The position numbers and the translations under genes are program-made. A DNA stretch of 11,386 nucleotides from Dehalococcoidales bacterium (GTDB taxonomy: Bacteria > Chloroflexota > Dehalococcoidia > Dehalococcoidales > Fen-1064). The DNA lies in assembly GCA_028712845.1 (NCBI GenBank), contig JAQTPO010000060.1:1-11386 (forward strand), written 5' to 3'. Within the stretch, counting starts at the first letter, position 1. Each line of letters opens with the position of its first letter. The notes below the pieces were generated by a model. It saw nothing but the letters and a program-made list of their open reading frames with translations, had not been told where the DNA came from and searched no databases. Of the stretch, positions 7,690 through 11,386 are shown piece by piece.

Positions 7690-8157
7690 TTAGTTCACAC
7701 TAAAAGTAGTTTCGTCATAAATGCCGTTCGGAATCACCATCTTGAACATATAGGTGTCTGCTGCCGGCGCAGATGCGAGGGTGATTGTGATTTTGCAGGT
7801 CACCGCCTGCTCCCATTCGGTAAACCCTCCTTCTAACTGATAAGTCCAGTTTGGGGTAGGAACACCGCCATAGGTGACATGATAAAAATTATCGTCCGGA
7901 CCAAAAAATACATCGCTTCGCGGAATATCAACAATTCTCTGAGTACCCACGTTTTTAATCCAGACATAAACGCTACTACCACTACGGGCTATCTCAATAA
8001 TGTCGATACGGGCTTCAATCCGGTCGGCCACTTTTGCAGTAGCATTATTAATAGCACTGCTGCTATTGTTGATTGCCGGATAAAGCCCGTTGAATATTGC
8101 CAGCGACAGGATTACCCCGCCGATTAGCAGTAGTACGGTGGCAATTATCTTATCGAT
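7690..8157 (-). CDS. ArlF/ArlG-like archaellum stator protein (first of pair), apparent ATC start
   Basis: The reading frame stays open from 8157 and encodes 155 residues beginning (M)DKIIATVLLLIGGVILSLA. That is a short charged start, one membrane helix (about 4-22), an Asn/Ser-rich linker and a beta-rich domain, the ArlF/ArlG layout. The only ATG/GTG/TTG-type start visible is GTG at 8031, which would remove the membrane helix and has no SD. A perfect AGGAGG (8165-8170) lies 7 nt from the ATC at 8155-8157, where related proteins would be expected to have ATG. I therefore place the start at ATC, one base from ATG. The upstream gene stops at 8160-8162, just 2 nt away, so the genes are probably coupled. 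By order this is the arlF slot. Confidence 0.72.
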   Translation of the reverse strand: MDKIIATVLLLIGGVILSLAIFNGLYPAINNSSSAINNATAKVADRIEARIDIIEIARSGSSVYVWIKNVGTQRIVDIPRSDVFFGPDDNFYHVTYGGVPTPNWTYQLEGGFTEWEQAVTCKITITLASAPAADTYMFKMVIPNGIYDETTFSVN

Positions 8158-8159
8158 GT

Positions 8160-8912
8160 TTAAACCTCCTGGCAGAAAATGGAGAGCAGACCAATCTCAT
8201 CAGACTTGCTGTTCATCCCCAGGAGACCTTCCAATTTCACTAATAAACCGATGTAATCACGGGTTGAAGGCGATTCAGCGATTTCTTGAGCAGGAACGCG
8301 TTTCGCGAATTTTACGAGTATAGTTTTGAGTTCCGGTTTCAGGTGCCCTACAATTTCTGCCACATCCAGAATTGTTTCGGTCTTATCATAACCGAGTTTT
8401 CTTACAGCTTCATTCACCCATTGAGCCATCTCAGCGATAATTGACAGGTTGATTTTACCATTGGAGACATTATGTCCATTATGTCCATTCGGAGAGACAT
8501 TAGGCAACGCGGGTTTAAGTTCTGACCCCCATGCCCTTTCTTTCACCCCCTCTTGGGCTATCTTGTCTTCGGTGGTCATGCTTTCTCCCTCCGGTTCGCT
8601 TCTATCTGTCGGTTCGTTTTTCATAGAAGTCTCTTCAGTTTTTGAAATTTTCGAGGATGTAACGTCTTCTTCTTTTTCTCCCTTTTCTTCTTGCGGCTTT
8701 TCTTTTCTGGGAGCGCTTGCTTGTCCGCCACCACCCATTCCCATCATAGATGCAGCGACAACTGAGCTGATTGTCGGGGCAGATACTTCAGGATTGAAAG
8801 GATTTTCACGGTTAAGGTAGGTCTCCCTGATATCAAGTAAAACTGCCTGAATTTCATTTTTTATGACTTTGACTTCGTCATCTAATCGTTTTACTGTTTC
8901 TGTCAGTTCCAT
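8160..8912 (-). CDS. ArlD/ArlE-like cytosolic archaellum protein
   Basis: The 250-residue soluble protein has three parts: an N-terminal coiled-coil-like helix (about 3-34), a long low-complexity linker rich in Glu, Lys, Ser, Pro and Gly (about 42-152, with GMGGGG and NGHNGHN), and a helical C-terminal domain (about 155-250). The stretch MAQWVNEAVRKLGYDK and following residues resembles the archaeal FlaD/E domain pattern (Trp, Leu, Gly, then a second helix pair). In euryarchaea ArlC/D/E form the cytosolic ring that takes switching signals from chemotaxis. It fills the C/D/E slot of the operon. The start has GGAG 7 nt upstream. Family assignment rests on position and weak similarity; a lineage-specific scaffold is the alternative. 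Confidence 0.6.
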   Translation of the reverse strand: MELTETVKRLDDEVKVIKNEIQAVLLDIRETYLNRENPFNPEVSAPTISSVVAASMMGMGGGGQASAPRKEKPQEEKGEKEEDVTSSKISKTEETSMKNEPTDRSEPEGESMTTEDKIAQEGVKERAWGSELKPALPNVSPNGHNGHNVSNGKINLSIIAEMAQWVNEAVRKLGYDKTETILDVAEIVGHLKPELKTILVKFAKRVPAQEIAESPSTRDYIGLLVKLEGLLGMNSKSDEIGLLSIFCQEV

Positions 8913-8936
8913 CTATCCGCTCCGTATTTTTTGAAT

Positions 8937-8968
8937 TTCTGGCACCTCCATTGCCGGAGGTGCCAGAA
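8937..8968 (-). promoter_or_regulatory. Strong hairpin between archaellin gene and the rest of the operon
   Basis: A perfect 13-bp stem (8937-8949 with 8956-8968, arm TTCTGGCACCTCC) encloses a 6-nt loop. It lies about 50 nt after the arlB stop and 25 nt before the next start. No T-run follows on the minus strand, where the tail is A-rich (ATTCAAAAAATAC), so it is not a canonical terminator. It is better read as a partial attenuator or a 3' mRNA stabiliser giving more archaellin than motor protein. Confidence 0.7.
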
Positions 8969-9018
8969 TCACTTGTGCTATTTTGTTTTTAGCTGTTTCG
9001 TATTTTTTGTTTTATAGG

Positions 9019-9594
9019 TTAGTTCAGGTTCATCACTTTGTCGAGAACACCAGGCATTGTCCGTTTGACAGTTAGAGCAGCGCCGGTGGGCGGAACAACC
9101 TGCAGATTGAAAGTGTCATAAGCAGCTATTGTGGCAGCTTCGGGGATGGTTACGGTAATGGTGAATTGCTCATCGCCTTCCAACATTGATGCTGAACCAC
9201 GTTCGGTGGAACCTGTGGCTAGAGCCATTGTGAAGGATACGCCTTCGGCATGGGTTGTGTCATCCCAGTAGTTGATGACGACAGCATTCTTGTCAACTTT
9301 CTCATTGGGGATAGTGAGACCGACATTTAACTGGACAGTTTCAAGTTTGGTCTGGTTGGCGCTTAAACCAAGAACTGCACCAGAAATTTCCATGGTTGCC
9401 TGTGCTTGTTCCAGTCCCTTGTAAACGGTTTCTTTGCCTTTCTCAGATGAGAAAATACCGGCGGAGAGAACGCTGTAGGCAAGTACTGAGGCGACCGTCA
9501 CGAATGCAATCAAGATGATTGCGGTCTCAAGGCCGGTCATGCCTTTCTGACCATGGGCAAGATTCTTTAGGGCTTTGTTGATTTTGCTTAACAT
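9019..9594 (-). CDS. arlB: Archaellin, archaellum filament subunit
   Basis: The 191-residue preprotein has a class III (type IV pilin-like) signal: an 18-residue basic leader ending in QKG, predicted cleavage between Gly18 and Met19, then MTGLETAIILIAFVTVASVL with Glu at mature position +5. This hydrophobic helix forms the filament core. The remainder is beta-rich, as expected for an archaellin outer domain, with an Asn-Gln-Thr sequon at SANQTK. Processing needs a prepilin peptidase that is not encoded here. GGAGG (9599-9603) stands 4 nt before the ATG. It is the first gene of the operon and followed by a strong hairpin. Only one archaellin gene is present in the window. A pilin is the alternative, but the linked ArlH/I/J genes argue for archaellin. 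Confidence 0.92.
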   Translation of the reverse strand: MLSKINKALKNLAHGQKGMTGLETAIILIAFVTVASVLAYSVLSAGIFSSEKGKETVYKGLEQAQATMEISGAVLGLSANQTKLETVQLNVGLTIPNEKVDKNAVVINYWDDTTHAEGVSFTMALATGSTERGSASMLEGDEQFTITVTIPEAATIAAYDTFNLQVVPPTGAALTVKRTMPGVLDKVMNLN

Positions 9595-9639
9595 TTTTCC
9601 TCCAATTATTTTTTTGCTGATTTTGTTTATTTTGCTTAA
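9571..9639. repeat. Direct repeat: arlB first codons copied in its own leader
   Basis: On the minus strand TTAAGCAAAATNAACAAA occurs at 9574-9591, where it is codons 2-7 of arlB, and at 9622-9639 in the leader, with 17 of 18 bases equal and a 48-bp offset. The adjoining piece TTTGCTGATTTTG (9613-9625, + strand) recurs at 10682-10694 beside the receiver gene's hairpin. Origin and role are unknown. Confidence 0.6.
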
Positions 9640-9663
9640 TTTGAGAAACCCTCGGGGAGATTT

Positions 9664-9672
9664 ATTATCACA
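9664..9672 (-). promoter_or_regulatory. Candidate extended -10 promoter of the archaellum operon
   Basis: On the minus strand TGTGATAAT fits an extended -10 element (TGn plus a hexamer matching TATAAT at 5 of 6). No good -35 lies 17 bp upstream. It would start transcription near 9657, about 60 nt before arlB. Another TGTGAGAAT lies further upstream (about 9764-9772). Assignment is tentative. Confidence 0.3.
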
Positions 9673-9689
9673 TATATTCCTTTATTCCT

Positions 9690-9877
9690 CTCCACCTCCT
9701 TGATTTGGCTTCTGGAAACGTAATGTCCCCAAGGTTTTCACCTCTTCGGACCTTTTTCGTATCAACATTCTCACATAGACTCACAGGGCGAGTAAGGTCT
9801 ATGGGTACATTAAATAGGAGCTTATTAGGTTAAGGTTTTTTGCCTGTCCTGGACAATATCGCAGAGCCGAGGGGCTC
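9690..9877 (-). promoter_or_regulatory. Structured leader region upstream of arlB
   Basis: Reading on the minus strand there are three stem-loops. The first is GAGCC/GGCTC (9864-9877). The second is CATAGAC/GTCTATG (9774-9803). The third is a hairpin at 9725-9751 with GTCC/GGAC outer pairs, an internal loop, and an AGGT/ACCT inner stem capped by a GAAA tetraloop, possibly extended by ACG/CGT at 9718-9720 and 9758-9760. Then comes AAGGAGGTGGAG (9690-9701), a perfect SD-like site with no usable start codon after it. The arrangement looks like a cis-regulatory RNA, but I cannot match a known riboswitch consensus. Confidence 0.4.
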
Positions 9878-9932
9878 AAACCGATGATTCGTTAGGGTCA
9901 GTGTGTCCCTGTCCAGCTTTGTTTATGAATTG

Positions 9933-9961
9933 TTTACGTTTGACCCAGCGTTCTTTATGCT
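9933..9961 (+). promoter_or_regulatory. Candidate promoter for the 10017-10676 operon
   Basis: TTTACG (9933-9938) and TATGCT (9956-9961) are 17 bp apart, each matching consensus at 4 of 6 positions. The start would be near 9968, about 49 nt before the ATG at 10017. This is a weak match but the best placed one. Confidence 0.35.
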
Positions 9962-10016
9962 TCGTTGTCTTTCTCAAAGCTATGCTGATGTTAGTCGTCA
10001 AGGAGGTCAACAAAAA

Positions 10017-10238
10017 ATGCAGATGCCATCGAATGACAATGATTTTGAACCTCATGACACCCGATGGATGAAATCTATGTGGGAAAGTGGCGTCGTCAGT
10101 TTCCGAAGCATGCAATTACTGCGCTTGTCTCCAATTAGAGTAGAGTCCGGTGGGATAAGACGTTTTAATAAAAAGATCGATTGGGACACTTTGGTTGATG
10201 CGATATATGCCCCAAAGAACAAGTTTTCACCGAATTAA
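10017..10238 (+). CDS. 73-residue protein of unknown function
   Basis: AGGAGG (10001-10006) lies 10 nt before the ATG at 10017, so I take this start. The same frame is open back to a GTG at 9903, but that stretch has no SD and would run through the probable promoter. The product (MQMPSNDNDF at the start, FNKKIDWDTLVDAIYAPKNK near the end) is soluble and tryptophan-containing. I recognise no family. It precedes the receiver gene by 42 bp on the same strand and probably shares its transcript, divergent from the archaellum operon. A small regulator is possible but unsupported by motif. Confidence 0.6.
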   Translation: MQMPSNDNDFEPHDTRWMKSMWESGVVSFRSMQLLRLSPIRVESGGIRRFNKKIDWDTLVDAIYAPKNKFSPN

Positions 10239-10280
10239 TATGGGAAATTACCCGGATGGGGATACACAGGAGGACTGGAA

Positions 10281-10676
10281 ATGGAAAAACATTCGTATCT
10301 TATGATGTTAGACAATGACCGTACCGTACTGAATATGCTGAAGAAGTTTGTTGCAATGGAGTCATCGGATGAAGCGGATTCAGGACAATCACTCGGGCAA
10401 TTATCAGCATTGTCAGAAAATATACCGAATCTGGTACTTGTGGATATTACCCTGCCCGAGCTGGGTGAAGGAAATAGCCTTGAAATGATACGTAATTGCT
10501 CCGGCACACCCATAATCAAGTTATCTGCCAAGTGTGAAATAGCCACACTGAGTGATGCACTGGAGATAATTATGGCAACAAATTCTGCCAATAAATCTCT
10601 GAATAATCTGGATTCAATGTCTCTCTTACTATCCAAACTCAAGAAAGAGATGACGACAAAGTTTAGCGAAAATTAA
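10281..10676 (+). CDS. Degenerate single-domain response regulator (CheY-like receiver)
   Basis: The 131-residue product follows the receiver layout. An acidic cluster LMMLDNDR (Asp11, Asp13) ends strand 1; NLVLVDITLPELGEG places the phosphoacceptor at Asp55; TPIIKLSAK gives the conserved Ser82. The usual Lys-Pro pair is degraded to about ANKSL, and the second strand region (about 27-45) is short and Ser/Gly/Asp-rich. No DNA-binding output domain is present. It may act as a stand-alone phospho-relay or an adaptor. AGGAGG lies 7 nt upstream of the ATG. No histidine kinase is in the window. Its placement divergent from the archaellum operon makes a motility link attractive but unproven. Confidence 0.72.
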   Translation: MEKHSYLMMLDNDRTVLNMLKKFVAMESSDEADSGQSLGQLSALSENIPNLVLVDITLPELGEGNSLEMIRNCSGTPIIKLSAKCEIATLSDALEIIMATNSANKSLNNLDSMSLLLSKLKKEMTTKFSEN

Positions 10677-10702
10677 CTCGGTTTGCTGATTTTGCTGAGA
10701 TA

Positions 10703-10741
10703 GGGAAGGGTAGTGTGGTTAGGGCCCACACTACCCTTCCT
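10703..10741 (+). terminator. Long hairpin after the receiver gene
   Basis: A perfect 15-bp stem (10704-10718 with 10726-10740, arm GGAAGGGTAGTGTGG), extendable by a G-T pair, closes a 7-nt loop and begins about 27 bp after the receiver stop. No T-run follows (TGCGTTATTC), so termination would be imperfect or factor-dependent, but the location fits a transcript end. Confidence 0.65.
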
Positions 10742-10754
10742 GCGTTATTCTTGC

Positions 10755-10783
10755 TTTACATTTCGTGCATGACGGGATACAAT
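10755..10783 (+). promoter_or_regulatory. Sigma70-type promoter of the K+ channel gene
   Basis: TTTACA (10755-10760) and TACAAT (10778-10783) are 17 bp apart, each matching consensus at 5 of 6 positions. The start would be near 10790, about 36 nt before the ATG at 10826. It is the clearest bacterial promoter in the window. Confidence 0.65.
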
Positions 10784-10825
10784 CCAACATAGCAAACAGA
10801 TGAACTGGCGTAAGGTAGGTCTTTG

Positions 10826-11386
10826 ATGAACACCAAGCGGCGATTTGTCGGGATATTACTGGCTTTTGCGGGCATAGTGGCTATCGGCACTATTGGCTAC
10901 ATTATTATAGGTAGGTGGTCACTATTAGATGCCCTTTACATGACGATTACTACATTAAGCACTGTTGGCTTTAGAGAAGTGCATGAATTATCTAAGGCAG
11001 GTCAAATTTTCACGATATTTCTTATCATCGGGGGCACTGGTACCATGCTGTATGCCGCTACCTCCATTGTGCAATATCTTCTGGAAAGAAACCTGGCAAA
11101 TATGCTCGGGAGGCGTTTTATGAAAGAGAGAATATCCAATCTGAAAAAACATGTTATACTTTGCGGATACGGTAAAGTAGGTAAAGAAGTAGCTCATGTT
11201 TTTGAGAATGAGCACACACCGTTTGTTATCATAGAGACGGACGAAAAAGCAGCAGACCGAGCAACCAATGACGGGCATCTCTGCATAAATATGAATGCTA
11301 CAAGTGACGAGGCGCTTAAAGAAGCCGGTATTATGAACGCACGTGCACTGGTGGCGGCACTGGGTAGTGACGCAGATAATCTATAC
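10826..11386 (+). CDS. Two-span potassium channel with RCK (TrkA-N) domain, partial
   Basis: The frame is open from ATG 10826 to the window edge, giving 187 residues without a stop. The first membrane helix is about residues 7-28. A pore region follows with selectivity filter TLSTVGF (43-49), then a second helix at about 60-82. A cytoplasmic RCK domain begins near 108 with HVILCGYGKVGKEVA (glycine-rich Rossmann loop at 114-119) and acidic VIIETD at the end of the second strand (134-139). It resembles MthK-type channels in the COG1226 group, usually about 330-350 residues, so roughly the C-terminal half is missing. The start has AAGGTAGG (10812-10819) 6 nt upstream. It has its own promoter and is probably independent of the archaellum genes. 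Confidence 0.9.
   Translation, partial: MNTKRRFVGILLAFAGIVAIGTIGYIIIGRWSLLDALYMTITTLSTVGFREVHELSKAGQIFTIFLIIGGTGTMLYAATSIVQYLLERNLANMLGRRFMKERISNLKKHVILCGYGKVGKEVAHVFENEHTPFVIIETDEKAADRATNDGHLCINMNATSDEALKEAGIMNARALVAALGSDADNLY

Larger units (their letters stand above)
9605..10016. other. Divergent intergenic region
   Basis: About 410 bp without a convincing gene separate the archaellum operon from the + strand receiver operon. Besides the leader structures, repeat and promoter candidates listed separately, it holds TGTCC-T-GGACA (9845-9855), a near-perfect palindrome, and a direct repeat CCTGTCC at 9843-9849 and 9908-9914, which could be protein-binding sites shared by both operons. Confidence 0.6.

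Noticed and set aside
7690..8031. Stator gene starting at GTG 8031
   Set aside because: It has no SD and loses the N-terminal membrane helix that is encoded in the open frame upstream.
9720..9760. Cobalamin riboswitch-like AGGTGAAAACC on the minus strand
   Set aside because: The similarity is confined to one short box; the other conserved B12 elements are not present.
9841..9910. c-di-GMP-I (GEMM) riboswitch on the + strand
   Set aside because: GCAGAGCC and GGCTCAAACC loosely echo the GEMM core, but the GAAA-capped stem and the receptor arrangement are missing.
9903..10016. Longer N-terminus for the 73-residue gene
   Set aside because: No ribosome-binding site at 9903 and the region overlaps the likely promoter, while 10017 has a strong SD.
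10868..10978. Unusual K+ channel filter (TVGFRE rather than TVGYGD)
   Set aside because: TVGF followed by variable residues is, as I recall, common in prokaryotic RCK-linked channels, so I do not count it as novel.
1..11386. CRISPR arrays, tRNA or rRNA genes, insertion sequences
   Set aside because: No regularly spaced repeats, cloverleaf-like or rRNA sequence, or transposase reading frame was seen.

Overview
This window most likely comes from a bacterium of the Chloroflexota (Dehalococcoidia-like is my best guess). It carries a nearly complete archaellum cluster, the rotary motility machine normally found in archaea. The bacterial reading rests on a textbook rho-independent terminator (22-57), sigma70-type promoters with 17-bp spacers (best at 10755-10783), strong Shine-Dalgarno (SD) sequences and a two-component-style receiver protein. 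To my knowledge archaellum genes have been reported in some Chloroflexota, which is why I favour that phylum. An archaeal host cannot be excluded from sequence alone.

Layout. Positions 1-235 hold the terminator of an upstream gene and a promoter with a palindromic operator candidate. Positions 236-992 (+) encode a small anchored or exported protein and an overlapping DUF5658-like membrane protein. Positions 9594-982 (-) form one long archaellum operon: archaellin arlB, an ArlD/ArlE-like cytosolic protein, two ArlF/ArlG-like stator proteins, arlH, two complete tandem arlI ATPase genes, arlJ, and a 71-residue unknown protein. The order matches the archaeal arlB-(C/D/E)-F-G-H-I-J order. Positions 9605-10016 are a structured intergenic region with divergent promoters. 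Positions 10017-10676 (+) encode a 73-residue unknown protein and a degenerate single-domain receiver. A long hairpin follows, then a promoter and a K+ channel with an RCK (TrkA-N) domain that runs off the right edge.

How the genes work together. ArlB is the filament subunit with a class III signal peptide. ArlJ is the membrane platform, ArlI the assembly and rotation ATPase, ArlH its KaiC-like partner, and the two ArlF/G-like proteins the presumed envelope stator. The ArlD/E-like protein is presumed to sit in the cytoplasmic ring and connect to switching. The prepilin peptidase (ArlK/PibD) and chemotaxis genes are not in the window. The receiver gene, transcribed divergently from the operon, is a candidate regulator by position only.

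Most unusual points: two arlI paralogs about 80-85% identical in their cores; an apparent ATC start codon with a perfect SD for the first stator gene; a strong hairpin between the archaellin gene and the rest of the operon; and an archaellin leader that carries a near copy of the gene's own first codons plus several stem-loops.
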